A stretch of 64,000 nucleotides of DNA, taken from positions 62,001-126,000 of the forward strand of contig JBGSKO010000151.1 in assembly GCA_041741155.1 (NCBI GenBank). The letters are read 5' to 3'. Shown piece by piece: positions 1 to 8,632 of the stretch (position 1 is its first letter; each line of letters starts with the position of its first letter). The notes beneath the pieces are model-generated. The model was given only the letters and a program-made list of their open reading frames with translations, was not told the DNA's origin and did not search any database. Origin of the DNA: M3007 sp041741155. Its GTDB lineage: Bacteria; Bacteroidota; Bacteroidia; Chitinophagales; Saprospiraceae. The translations under genes and the position numbers were made by a program.

Positions 1-112
1 GGTTCGGGCAGAAGTTCCGGATCAGATTGCGGTTCAATCTGCGGTTCCGCTTCCGGTTGCGCTTCGGGCTGCAGTTCGGGTTCCGGCTCAATCTGCGGTT
101 CCGGCTGTGGGT
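1..112 (-). repeat. Degenerate Pro-Glu/Gln-coding repeat inside the DUF4231 gene
   Basis: The DNA is an imperfect repeat of GGTTCnGG/GGTTC-type words, such as the two matching ATCTGCGGTTCCG blocks near 39-52 and 91-104. On the minus strand it encodes Pro-Glu/Gln units. It forms the tail of the DUF4231 protein and continues beyond the window edge. Confidence 0.7.
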
Positions 113-776
113 TATTCTCCACGACCGGCGCTGCCGAGATTTGCACACCGTGTTTTTTCAGGTACTCCTGCACGGCATCCTGAATATCATTCGCCATAGC
201 CGCTTTGTCGTTTTGGCGGGTCACCTCGGCCCAGCGGTTGTTTTCGCCGGCCATGATACCTTCGGTGCGCGTCACCAATTTGGAATAGGCGCTTTCGCTC
301 GACAGGTCGGCGTAATCTCCGCTTTTACCCATGAAATACGAAAATTCCTGGCGGAGTTGTTCAGCAGTCATGCGGTAGTCAATGTAATGCTCCTGGCTTT
401 TGTGCAGTGAATTGAGTCCCTCCAGGATAGCGATAGCCACACCTGCCGCACCGACGAATAATTTGATGGCAAGGTCAAAGTACACGTTGTTTTGTCCGTC
501 GCCAAAGTTCATGCCGATGAGGCCTACGAGGAATGGTATAGCCGCCGACAGAATGATGACCCATCGACGGGAGTTCGCCCATTGCTTCTTGAAAAAACCA
601 CTTTTATTGTCGTACCACGTGATCTGGTCGCCCAAACGATTGATCAAAAAATTGCCAAAGTGCGGAGGAGCGTCGGATGTGGCGGCAAGGTATACGCGCA
701 ACATTTTGATGGGATCGTACCCGTCTGCTTTGCCGGCAGGTGTTTCGGAGGTCGGTGTGACGGTCGGGTTGGGCAT
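1..776 (-). CDS. DUF4231 / SLATT-like two-TM protein with Pro-Glu-rich tail (partial)
   Basis: The gene reads leftward from an ATG at 776 and runs off the window edge without a stop, so the C-terminus is missing. About 258 residues are visible. A conserved N-terminal segment (residues 22-70, with LRVYLAATSDAPPHFGNFL) precedes two hydrophobic helices at about 72-89 and 98-120, then a charged helical region ending near 215. This order matches DUF4231, which resembles the SLATT two-helix membrane domains. From residue 222 to the edge the chain is a low-complexity Pro/Glu/Gln repeat (units like PEPQIEPEPE). An in-frame TGA lies just upstream of the ATG, which fixes the start. SLATT domains are known as putative pore-forming effectors in nucleotide-triggered conflict systems. 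No SMODS- or SLOG-like partner is visible here, so a defence role is only a possibility. Confidence 0.8.
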   Translation of the reverse strand, partial: MPNPTVTPTSETPAGKADGYDPIKMLRVYLAATSDAPPHFGNFLINRLGDQITWYDNKSGFFKKQWANSRRWVIILSAAIPFLVGLIGMNFGDGQNNVYFDLAIKLFVGAAGVAIAILEGLNSLHKSQEHYIDYRMTAEQLRQEFSYFMGKSGDYADLSSESAYSKLVTRTEGIMAGENNRWAEVTRQNDKAAMANDIQDAVQEYLKKHGVQISAAPVVENNPQPEPQIEPEPELQPEAQPEAEPQIEPQSDPELLPE

Positions 777-878
777 GGTTTTGCTGTTGAAGGGTGAATG
801 AATCGGACAATTTCAGGCCGAAATGTAATACGTTTGTTTGCAATAAATCCGAAAATTCCCGGGCAAAACGCATTGCAC

Positions 879-955
879 ACTACTGGACATTTTTGGAACG
901 AGACCTTCCAGGTTTTCAAAACCTGGAAGGTCTCGTTCCAAAAATGTCCAGTAGT
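879..955. repeat. 77-nt perfect palindrome (38-nt arms, 1-nt centre)
   Basis: Bases 879-916 are the exact reverse complement of 918-955, with a single C at 917 as centre. The core reads GAGACCTTCCAGGTTTT and then its mirror. It lies between the GHMP kinase stop (997) and the DUF4231 start (776), both on the minus strand. No clear T-run follows on either strand, so it is not a textbook terminator. It looks more like a mobile REP-like palindrome. A hairpin at 37586-37625 carries a related CTGGGAAGGTCT word in its loop. Confidence 0.9.
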
Positions 956-996
956 ATGGACGCATTGTCTTGTATTGATTTTCCCGCCTGCTTTTT

Positions 997-1914
997 TTAC
1001 AACACCATTTCTCCGTACTGCATACAGGTCTCAAATCCTTTTTGCTGAAAATACCGCACCATGTCGGCGGGTGCTTCGGTGCCGGCGGCCAAAACAAAAT
1101 CGCCGCCCCAGGCGCCGAGGCTTTTGACCACGCCGGGAAAATCGCCGAAGAACAAGTCCTGTGCGCGGGGCAGGTCGAGTGCACGGCCAATGAGCCGCTC
1201 GTGTTCGAGCAGGATTTCACAAAAATCAGCCAGGTTTTGTGCGCGCAGGCATTGGAGGGTCAGGTCGGACACCGCATTGATGAGGCCGGAGTTGCCTTGG
1301 GCGCGTTCGCGATACCTGCGGATACCTGCGCGGCTGTCCTGCTTTTTTCCAAGAAAAACAAAAAACAACTGGTCGGCAAACGGCGGCGAAAAGTCCACGC
1401 GCTCCGCGTGTGGAACGTCGCCATCAAGGTGGTAGAGCAGCGGCCCGTCGGCGAAAGCGCAAGCAATATCATAGCCGGATCCGCCGAGGGTTTCGAACAG
1501 TACGCGATACGGATCGGCTGTGGCCCAACGGCCCAGTGCAGCAATGAGTGTGCTGCTGGTACCAAGCCCCCAGGCGCGCGGAAAGTCGGTGCGGGTGTGC
1601 GCGGACCAGCCGGTTTGGCCATCGAGAAATTGCGGATTTTGCCGCCGGCAGGCCTGGAGCATCTGCTGGAGGCGTTGCGCAGTATGCTCGCCGCTCGTGT
1701 GCAGCAGGTGGAGATCGGGCAGGGAAAAAGTCGCCTCGAACCAGGTTGTTCCCGATTCATCGGTACTGATCCAGTGCAGGATTCCCGGATCGCCGGGCGC
1801 CACCACCAGCGTTTGTCCAAAGCGCACCGGCAGGGCCAGCGTCAAGGCGCCGTCGAGCACGGCGTATTCGCCCGTGAGCAGGAGTTTGCCGTGTGCGCGG
1901 AGGATTGTATGCAT
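997..1914 (-). CDS. GYDIA-family GHMP kinase (mevalonate-pathway kinase-like)
   Basis: This is a 305-residue GHMP-superfamily small-molecule kinase. The N-terminus (HGKLLLTGEYAVLDG, residues 8-22) is the usual GHMP start. An ATP-loop variant follows at WGLGTSSTLIAALG (about 115-128), and GGSGYDIACA (about 144-153) is the hallmark that names the GYDIA subfamily of Bacteroidota. The family is assumed to act in the mevalonate/isoprenoid route as a mevalonate- or phosphomevalonate-kinase-like enzyme; the exact substrate cannot be read from sequence. It lies 78 nt downstream of aroA on the same strand and is probably cotranscribed with it. The spacer is filled by a GTTGAG array that reaches almost to the start codon. 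Confidence 0.85.
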   Translation of the reverse strand: MHTILRAHGKLLLTGEYAVLDGALTLALPVRFGQTLVVAPGDPGILHWISTDESGTTWFEATFSLPDLHLLHTSGEHTAQRLQQMLQACRRQNPQFLDGQTGWSAHTRTDFPRAWGLGTSSTLIAALGRWATADPYRVLFETLGGSGYDIACAFADGPLLYHLDGDVPHAERVDFSPPFADQLFFVFLGKKQDSRAGIRRYRERAQGNSGLINAVSDLTLQCLRAQNLADFCEILLEHERLIGRALDLPRAQDLFFGDFPGVVKSLGAWGGDFVLAAGTEAPADMVRYFQQKGFETCMQYGEMVL

Positions 1915-1989
1915 GGTTGAGGGGGTTGAGAAAGGTTGAGAAGGTTGAGGGGGTTGAGGAAGGTTGAGGGGGTTGAGAAGGTTGAGGGG
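1915..1989. repeat. GTTGAG short-word array (8 copies)
   Basis: Eight copies of GGTTGAG, separated by runs of A or G, fill the whole spacer between aroA and the GHMP kinase. The first copy begins directly next to the kinase start codon. The same word recurs in the reverse sense at 38116-38186 and again around 55434-55541. Confidence 0.85.
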
Positions 1990-1992
1990 TGA

Positions 1993-3264
1993 TTAGCTAA
2001 CATGCTTTTCTGAAAACCCGACACTGCGCAGATGTTCCCAAAACGCCGGATACGATTTGCCGACTACACCGGGGTTTTCCAGTTCAACAGGGCTGAAAAG
2101 TGCCAACGGCGCCAGTGCCATCGCCATGCGGTGGTCGCCGTAGGTCGCGAAGCGGGGCGGGGTATTCCAGGCAGCTTTGCCGTGCAGGCGGTAACAACCC
2201 GGCGCGTGGGGTTCCGGTTCAAAACGCACGCCCACTTTTGCCAATTCGGCGGTCAGAGCGGCACAACGGTCGGTTTCTTTGATGGCCAGTGTTTCCAGAC
2301 CCGAAAAAATACCCGGCACACCCAGCCCGGCGCACACAACGGCTATGGTTTGAGCGAGGTCGGGACAGTCGAGAAAATTCCATTGGAAAACATCGGGCAG
2401 CGCAGTCGGGCCGGATTTGTACAGCCGGACGCTTTGACCGTCCGCCAAAAATTCGGAGACCACACCAAACGGCGCCAGCATTTGCGCCAGCACGCTGTCG
2501 CCCTGCCAACTATCCCGGGATAGCCCGCGCAAAACCAGATCGGCCGTATCGGAAAACGCCGCCATGGCGTACCAGTAGGATGCCGCCGACCAATCAGCCT
2601 CGATGGCAAGCGCGCGCGGGTGGTATCCGCCCGGTTGCACGGCGATGCTGCCGTCCGTTTGCCAGGCCACTTCCGCACCAAAATACCGCATCAGCTGCAT
2701 GGTCATATCAAGGTAGGGCCGCGACACCATACCGCCTACCGGAATCAGTTTCAGCCCTTCGGGCAAATACGGCCCGATAAGCAGCAGCGCGGAAAGAAAC
2801 TGGCTGCTCACATGGGCATCCACGCGTACCTGGCCGGCAATTTTTATCTGTTGGTTTTTACCAGCTACCTGTTGAATTTTAAGCGGCGGGTAACCTGTGG
2901 CGCCCAAATACGCCATGTCGAAACCCAGAGAATGCAGCGCTTCCACCAATGGGCCGATGGGCCGCTGGAGCATCCGCCGCGAGCCGGTGAGTACACGGGC
3001 GCCGGGCTGGAGTGCCAAATAGGCCGTCAAAAACCGGAATGCAGTGCCGGCATCTCCCGCGTCGTACACGTCCGACGGGTGTTGCAAGAGCCGGAGTAAG
3101 GTGGTTGTGTCGGTGGAGGTGGACAGGTTGGAAAGTCCCTGTGCGGGATTGGCGCCGGCCAGGGCGCGGATGATAAGCGCCCGGTTGCTGATGCTTTTGG
3201 AGCCGTCGAGCGCAAGCGTGCCGCGGAGAATTCGATTGGATTTGGAAAGGCGCAGAATTTCCAT
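1993..3264 (-). CDS. aroA: 3-phosphoshikimate 1-carboxyvinyltransferase (EPSP synthase)
   Basis: This cytosolic shikimate-pathway enzyme joins phosphoenolpyruvate to shikimate-3-phosphate. At 423 residues it has the normal family length. Visible signatures are LDGSKSISNRALIIRALAG (about 19-37; Lys23, Ser24 and Arg28 contact substrate in the family), DAGTAFRFLTAYL (about 73-85, the usual NAGTAMR region), a KETDR motif (about 330) and YGDHRMAMALAPLA near the C-terminus (about 374-387). A TATCTTTG -7-like element at 3269-3276 on the minus strand ends 4 nt before the ATG, so the mRNA may be leaderless. It is followed by the GHMP kinase on the same strand. Confidence 0.95.
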   Translation of the reverse strand: MEILRLSKSNRILRGTLALDGSKSISNRALIIRALAGANPAQGLSNLSTSTDTTTLLRLLQHPSDVYDAGDAGTAFRFLTAYLALQPGARVLTGSRRMLQRPIGPLVEALHSLGFDMAYLGATGYPPLKIQQVAGKNQQIKIAGQVRVDAHVSSQFLSALLLIGPYLPEGLKLIPVGGMVSRPYLDMTMQLMRYFGAEVAWQTDGSIAVQPGGYHPRALAIEADWSAASYWYAMAAFSDTADLVLRGLSRDSWQGDSVLAQMLAPFGVVSEFLADGQSVRLYKSGPTALPDVFQWNFLDCPDLAQTIAVVCAGLGVPGIFSGLETLAIKETDRCAALTAELAKVGVRFEPEPHAPGCYRLHGKAAWNTPPRFATYGDHRMAMALAPLALFSPVELENPGVVGKSYPAFWEHLRSVGFSEKHVS

Positions 3265-3268
3265 TGGG

Positions 3269-3276
3269 CAAAGATA
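3269..3276 (-). promoter_or_regulatory. -7-like element before aroA
   Basis: On the minus strand the bases read TATCTTTG, a full match to the Bacteroidota TAnnTTTG element, followed by CCCA and the aroA ATG. I see no good -33 TTG at the expected spacing, so confidence is moderate. The position implies a leaderless or nearly leaderless transcript. Confidence 0.45.
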
Positions 3277-3442
3277 TGCCGTTGTAATCCTGAAATTGGC
3301 CGCCTACCGTGTATGCACCGCGTTCAAAAAAAATAAATGGAGGAATGCTTGTGCTGCCTACCTTTATTCCGTCGGGGTGGGTTGAGAAATAACAATCGGT
3401 TCCGACTACGCTACCAAAGATGTAAAACAGCGCTTATCTGTC

Positions 3443-5545
3443 ATGACCTACTCGAAAACAATCCGGGCGTTTTGTCTCGTCTCCGCCGTGCTTGCCGTCG
3501 CCACAAGCACCGGGCAAGCCCAAATCAACAGTTGCCCCCTGGAAAAACAGATTGAGCCGACCATACAGTTTCGGCACCTTTCCAACACGCCAACGTCGGT
3601 GTACAGCAACTACTACGAGTTCTGGCTGGAATGGCCCGACTCTGCCACTACCTGTCACCACAACCCGCCAGGCCCGATCAATCCCGCCCAACTGCAGCAG
3701 CCCCGCTGGGTTTATTTCTGGAAATTTGGCGACCAGACCTATAGCGCCGACAGTATGCCGCGCCATGCTTTTCGTAACTCGGGCGATTTTGATGTCGAAG
3801 TAGCGCTCAAACCGATCTATTCCGACGACCACGACCCGTTTAAAAAGCCCAAAAAACGAATTGGTGTACCACCGTCCAATCCACCACTGGACAGCATATA
3901 CAAGGATACAGTGTACAGCATGATCCCCAATCCCGATGCCAGCCTTCAGTTGGTGGCCAACTGGGGCGCCTCTCGCCCCACGGGCACCCTGACCCTGGCC
4001 ATCACCTATCGCGTTCGCTCCCAACAACCTGCCTCCGGGGAAGTGCGCTTGCTTCATGCTGACGGTTATCTGGAAATCGTGGGGGTAGAAGGTGCTCCGG
4101 GCGAAGGCAACCGCGTCACCATACCCGCAGACGAACAAACACGGGAAAGTCTGGTCGGCTACGCGTGGCCGTTCAGCAACCTATCCAGCCAAAGCGGCGA
4201 ACGGACGATCTTCGTGGATGTGCGCGTACCGGAAAACATAGCCCGGCTTATCAATGATACCTCCAGCGTACAATGCCCGGTGGTCGCGTCTATCGGACAC
4301 AACGATGGAATAGCCGGAAACACCCCGAAACAAGGGCCATCGAACAATACCGGTTTTAAAACAGTATTTGGTGTTTCTGCTGCCGACGGGAGCGACGGGC
4401 TGGAGTCGCCCTATGCCACTTCGCACAATTTTTATGAAGAAAAAAGCGCCTCGGTAACGATCAACTGGGCCTCCGACCCCAACTACATCCTCGTATCACC
4501 GGCTATCCTCGCGCCGGGTTCAACCAACCAGTCGCTCCGGTATTCCATTCATTTCCAAAATGACGGCTCGGCTTCGGCCACAGATGTGGACGTGAAAGTG
4601 GGCGCCGATCCGCTGCTGGCCGGCCCCGGGGCATCCTCGCCGATCCGCGTGCCGGGATGCTTCATTTTTACCCCCGGCGCCGATACGATGCTCTGGACGA
4701 CAAAGACTGTCATTGGAGACCCTACGTGCAAGATCAACGGTGTGGGCGATGCATACGCGCTCGGTTTTTCGGAGGATTACACCTGGGGGCAGGTGCATTA
4801 CGACATACAGACCCGATCCGGGTATGTGCTGAAAATCGGCGACACCATACGGGCACAAGGCAAGGTGCGCATGGGCCCCACCACCGAAGCTACTGCCATA
4901 GCAGTGGTGCCGGTTGGCATCCCGGCTTTTTGTTATCCCGGCCTTTTGGGTTTGAAATATACCCGGCACTTCGCCAATGACGCGCACCGCAGCGGCTGGG
5001 GGCTGGCACTTACCCTGCGGTACGGCCTGGGCAAGGTTCAAAACCCCGGTTTTGAAGCGCATACCACCGGTTTGATCAACAAAAAGCATTTTCCGACCTT
5101 CTGGTGGCAGGGTGAACTGGGGTACGGCCAAACGCGCTGGCTGCCGGGTACGGATAGTTTTTTCGTGCGCCACCTCGATGTCACGCCCGTTATGCTCCGG
5201 TTCATCGCTCGAAAACCGCCCCTCCGCTTTGGCAGTGCAGCCGTGCAACGGGGCTGGGGTTTTTCGGCAGGCTATACCAGCTCATACCTGTTCAGCAGCA
5301 GCCGAAACGGCGCGGACGATCTGGCATTCGACCAGCTTTCGTTTGGCGGCCGCCTGGATCACTCTCTGTCCGTCTCCGCCGATTTTCTGAACCTGATTGG
5401 CCATCCGGGACTTTCCTTCGGGGTTGGCTGGCGCTGGAGAAACTCCCGGATTTCCGGTAACCGCGAATGGTACCAGAATGCGTTTGTCTATGCTCACTAC
5501 ACGTTTTCATACCGCCTGCGCAAAGAATTTGGCTGGATAAACTAA
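3443..5545 (+). CDS. Secreted protein with PKD-like and DUF11-like domains, partner of the CHAT gene
   Basis: I do not recognise this 700-residue protein as a named family. A cleavable signal peptide is clear (about residues 1-27, ending STGQAQ). A PKD-like segment (about 90-125: WVYFWKFGDQTY, then HAFRNSGDFDVEV) follows. Around 365-400 there is a DUF11/CARDB-like stretch (LRYSIHFQNDGSASATDVDV), typical of Bacteroidota surface proteins. The last ~190 residues (from about 510) alternate aromatic and polar residues in amphipathic strands and end YTFSYRLRKEFGWIN, which could be an outer-membrane beta-barrel; that is inference. Only 6 nt separate it from the next gene, the TPR-CHAT lipoprotein, so the two very likely form one operon and may work together at the envelope. 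Confidence 0.75.
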   Translation: MTYSKTIRAFCLVSAVLAVATSTGQAQINSCPLEKQIEPTIQFRHLSNTPTSVYSNYYEFWLEWPDSATTCHHNPPGPINPAQLQQPRWVYFWKFGDQTYSADSMPRHAFRNSGDFDVEVALKPIYSDDHDPFKKPKKRIGVPPSNPPLDSIYKDTVYSMIPNPDASLQLVANWGASRPTGTLTLAITYRVRSQQPASGEVRLLHADGYLEIVGVEGAPGEGNRVTIPADEQTRESLVGYAWPFSNLSSQSGERTIFVDVRVPENIARLINDTSSVQCPVVASIGHNDGIAGNTPKQGPSNNTGFKTVFGVSAADGSDGLESPYATSHNFYEEKSASVTINWASDPNYILVSPAILAPGSTNQSLRYSIHFQNDGSASATDVDVKVGADPLLAGPGASSPIRVPGCFIFTPGADTMLWTTKTVIGDPTCKINGVGDAYALGFSEDYTWGQVHYDIQTRSGYVLKIGDTIRAQGKVRMGPTTEATAIAVVPVGIPAFCYPGLLGLKYTRHFANDAHRSGWGLALTLRYGLGKVQNPGFEAHTTGLINKKHFPTFWWQGELGYGQTRWLPGTDSFFVRHLDVTPVMLRFIARKPPLRFGSAAVQRGWGFSAGYTSSYLFSSSRNGADDLAFDQLSFGGRLDHSLSVSADFLNLIGHPGLSFGVGWRWRNSRISGNREWYQNAFVYAHYTFSYRLRKEFGWIN

Positions 5546-5551
5546 CTGCTT

Positions 5552-8500
5552 GTGCCAATTAGGAGGAGTTTCGAAACAACCATCTGCTTCTGTCTGCTGC
5601 TTGCCCTGAGCGCATGCAGCGAGTCGTCGCCTGTCCTTTTGTCAAGCGAGCCGGCAGTGCTAACTGCCGAGGACTCGGTGCGGTTGTCTCAAAAAGCTGC
5701 TGCCCTGCTGGAACGGATACAGGCAGATGGTACGCCGGCCGAGCAGGTGCCGCAGTTGCTGGATACCGTGCTCGCCTGTTACCAAAATCTGCAACAACCC
5801 GCTGCGTGGGTGGATGCCTTGTGGCTGTACTGCGGACATTTCAGCGGACAGGGAGATATGCAAAGTGCCCATGATTTGTTGGAAAAGTCCATTCGCCAGG
5901 CCTGGTGGGGCGAGGACGGACAGAAGGGGCGCCTGTATTTTTGGCAGGGATTTATCCTGCGCCGATTGGGGCGAAACTACGCCGCTGTGGCTTACTTGGA
6001 AAAAGCCAAGATACTGTCCGAACAACATGGAAACGTCGTGGAAGGAAACCCCGCCGGCCCTATTTACAAGACGCTCGCCAACATCAAAACCCGTCTTGGC
6101 GAAAACGAGGAGGCTGAAAAACTTTTCCGGGCAGCCCTCGACCTGCTGCAAGCGGACACCATCCCGGACCATGCAATTTCAAACAGGTTTACCCAGGCGG
6201 ATATTCACAGCGACCTCGGGATAGTGTTCCAAAATGCCGGAAACCCGGGGAAAGCCCTCGATGCGTACGAGAACGGCCTGAAGGTTTTGGAAAACATGCA
6301 GGTGCAAGACCCTCGGGCATTGGCAAAACTGGCCAACACCCGGGGAATGTTGCTTTCCAACAAAGCCGGCGCCCTGGCACTGCTGGGCCGCTGGCCGGAG
6401 GCGGACCGGATCGTACACGTCGCTCTGAGTACCTTAAACCCCGATAAGATCAACTACCGTTTCAGCGCGCTGAACGTCCTGGCGGATATCCAGGAACAGG
6501 CCGGAAGCGCCGCGCTCGCCCGGCAAACCCACGCGACGGCGCTTGCGCTTGCGCAGGAATCCGGGGACGAGGTGGAAACCCGCGAACACGCGAAACTACT
6601 CAACACCATGGGCTGGACGGCCTGTAGTCGGCAAGATTACCAAACCGCTGCGCAACACGCCCACGCAGCGCTGCACTTGCTGTACCCTAATCTGCCGCCC
6701 GATGACCTGCGCCGAAATCCCGACCCCGCAATTTTCGATCCCGCCCCGGAAAACACCGTGGCCGAAGCGCTGGATTTGAAAGGGGAGGCATTGTGGCAAT
6801 TGTACCAAGCGACCGAAGAACCCGACTGGCTCCGGCAGGCAGACAGCGCCACGGCACTTGCTATCCTGATGATGGAAAATTTGCGTGATGCAGCCGTTTA
6901 TGAATCTTCCAAACTGACTTCCTCCGGGCAAAGCCGAACGCTGTTTAGCCGCATGTTGCGCATTTTGTATGCCGAACAGGTAGCCGGCGACGAAACGGCC
7001 GCACGCAGGGCATTTGAGTTTTCTGAAAAAAGCAAAGCGGTCTTGCTCCATCAAAAAGTGGCTGCTGATGCCGCGCTAAAAGCGGCAGACGTGGCGGATT
7101 CCCTGATTCAGCAGGAGCGCGACCTGAAAGAACAGTGGGCACATCTGCGCAACCAGCTCTTTCAGCGTCAGGTGATACAGGAAAACCCGAACGATTCCAT
7201 CGTTCAAAACCTGAACAAACGCCTGTATCGAATCGAGGAACAGCAACGCAACTTGCGCAAAAGTATCACAGACCGCTATGCGTTGTCGCCCGACGGGCGC
7301 GATGCCAAAATCGCTTCTGCTGCCGATGTGCAGCGCCGCCTGCTCCGCGACGGCGAGCGCTGGATAAATTACTATACCGATCGGGACAGCGGTTGGGTCT
7401 ATTTGGTATCCGTGGACAAAAACAGCGTTGGACTGACCCGCCGACCCTATCGAGACGACGCGGTACAGGCTTTTCTGCAACTTTTCAACAGCGCACAAAC
7501 GGCCGAAAACCGCTCCGGAGATCCGGTTTTGTGGGCCGAGTTTGCACAACAAAGCAGGCAACTGTACGAAACCCTGGTGCTGCCGGCCTTGCCGGCCGGC
7601 AGTGTCCCCCATCGGCTCGCCCTCTCGCCCGACGGCGCGCTGGCACTACTCCCCTTCGATCTGCTTTTGTGCCGGCCACCGGCGCCGGATGCGCCGATAG
7701 ATTATTCCAAACTGCCCTATCTGGCACTCGAAAGCCAAACCCGGTTGTCGCCCTCGGCTTCGCTGGACCTGTTTTACGCCGACCGACCCCGTGGAACACA
7801 CAAGTGCGCCTACATCGGTTTTGCTCCGGACTATTCCAGCAGCGTACTGGGGCAGGTGGTGTCGGGAGCAAAAGTGGTTCAGGATGCTGCCGAGACATTT
7901 AAGGGCCAGGCTTATGTAGGACAAAGCGCGCGCTTGGATACTTTTCTGCAGCAGGCCGGCGGTTATGCGATCCTGCATTTCCACGGCCACGCCGAAGCGT
8001 CGGACTCTTTTCCCGACTATTCGTGGATGGCATTCACCGGTGGCAAGCCCGGATCGCCGGCACACCGACCGATTTCCTATTTGCCTTTACCTGCCGGGCA
8101 GGCCCGTACGCTGGGGCGCCGGCCGGGCCGGATGCCGGTTGGCGAACTGGAAAATTGCCTGTTTGCCCACCAAATATACCACGCACAGCTTGGCGCCGAT
8201 CTCGTGCTGCTCAGTGCCTGCCAAACAGGATTGGGTAAAATCGCGCTCGGTGAAGGCACATTGAGCTTGTCGCGAGCATTTCAGGCCGCTGGTTGCCCGG
8301 CCACAGTAATGAGTTTGTGGGAAGTGCGCGACGATGCGACGGCGGAGTTGATGCGCGTGTTTTTAGCAAACATTCGCGCCGGGCAGGACAAGGACGAAGC
8401 ACTGGCCAATGCCAAACGAACCTACCTGCAAGCGGCTCCCGATGCTTTTCCGTACTACTGGGCGGGGTTCGTGCTCACCGGCAACACCGATCCGGTCCAG

Positions 8501-8599
8501 TTGCCCGGCAATTCGTGGGTGCGCTATGGCCTGTTGCTGCTGCTTTTATGCGGTGGCGCGGTGGCAGTTGTGCGCAAGTTTATCAGCAAATCCGCGTAA
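5552..8599 (+). CDS. TPR-CHAT domain lipoprotein (caspase-like peptidase)
   Basis: The 1015-residue protein opens from a GTG. The start is supported by a lipoprotein signal (LLALSAC, Cys about 22) and by the 6-nt spacing from the previous gene. Residues about 30-450 are helical TPR-like repeats, and about 500-590 may be coiled coil. The CHAT peptidase domain fills about 600-985. Its caspase-like dyad is visible: HFHGHA at 809-814 (His813 is the likely catalytic residue) and LSACQTG with Cys890. LGEGTLSLSRAFQAAGC and MSLWEVRD follow, as is normal in CHAT. One hydrophobic helix (about 989-1007) ends the chain. An N-terminal lipid anchor plus a C-terminal TM helix suggests a periplasmic CHAT protein, unlike the cytosolic TPR-CHAT of type III-E CRISPR. 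The substrate is unknown. Confidence 0.88.
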   Translation: MPIRRSFETTICFCLLLALSACSESSPVLLSSEPAVLTAEDSVRLSQKAAALLERIQADGTPAEQVPQLLDTVLACYQNLQQPAAWVDALWLYCGHFSGQGDMQSAHDLLEKSIRQAWWGEDGQKGRLYFWQGFILRRLGRNYAAVAYLEKAKILSEQHGNVVEGNPAGPIYKTLANIKTRLGENEEAEKLFRAALDLLQADTIPDHAISNRFTQADIHSDLGIVFQNAGNPGKALDAYENGLKVLENMQVQDPRALAKLANTRGMLLSNKAGALALLGRWPEADRIVHVALSTLNPDKINYRFSALNVLADIQEQAGSAALARQTHATALALAQESGDEVETREHAKLLNTMGWTACSRQDYQTAAQHAHAALHLLYPNLPPDDLRRNPDPAIFDPAPENTVAEALDLKGEALWQLYQATEEPDWLRQADSATALAILMMENLRDAAVYESSKLTSSGQSRTLFSRMLRILYAEQVAGDETAARRAFEFSEKSKAVLLHQKVAADAALKAADVADSLIQQERDLKEQWAHLRNQLFQRQVIQENPNDSIVQNLNKRLYRIEEQQRNLRKSITDRYALSPDGRDAKIASAADVQRRLLRDGERWINYYTDRDSGWVYLVSVDKNSVGLTRRPYRDDAVQAFLQLFNSAQTAENRSGDPVLWAEFAQQSRQLYETLVLPALPAGSVPHRLALSPDGALALLPFDLLLCRPPAPDAPIDYSKLPYLALESQTRLSPSASLDLFYADRPRGTHKCAYIGFAPDYSSSVLGQVVSGAKVVQDAAETFKGQAYVGQSARLDTFLQQAGGYAILHFHGHAEASDSFPDYSWMAFTGGKPGSPAHRPISYLPLPAGQARTLGRRPGRMPVGELENCLFAHQIYHAQLGADLVLLSACQTGLGKIALGEGTLSLSRAFQAAGCPATVMSLWEVRDDATAELMRVFLANIRAGQDKDEALANAKRTYLQAAPDAFPYYWAGFVLTGNTDPVQLPGNSWVRYGLLLLLLCGGAVAVVRKFISKSA

Positions 8600-8606
8600 A
8601 AATTCC

Positions 8607-8614
8607 TACTCTTG
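8607..8614 (+). promoter_or_regulatory. Possible -7 element before rsmA
   Basis: TACTCTTG matches TAnnTTTG at 7 of 8 positions. It overlaps the alternative TTG start at 8612, which argues for the downstream GTG at 8633 as the true rsmA start. No -33 TTG is seen at standard spacing. Confidence 0.3.
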
Positions 8615-8632
8615 CCGCCAAATCCCGCAATC

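Noticed and set aside
813..1220. Small open frames that cross the 77-nt palindrome, with the same peptide (FLERDLPGF...LEGLVPK) from both arms
   Set aside because: The peptide exists only because the palindrome reads the same on both strands. There is no start context, and the frames overlap the GHMP kinase gene.
1915..1989. CRISPR-like appearance of GTTGAG array
   Set aside because: Words are 6-7 nt with spacers of 1-4 nt; there are no unique spacers of CRISPR size and no cas genes.
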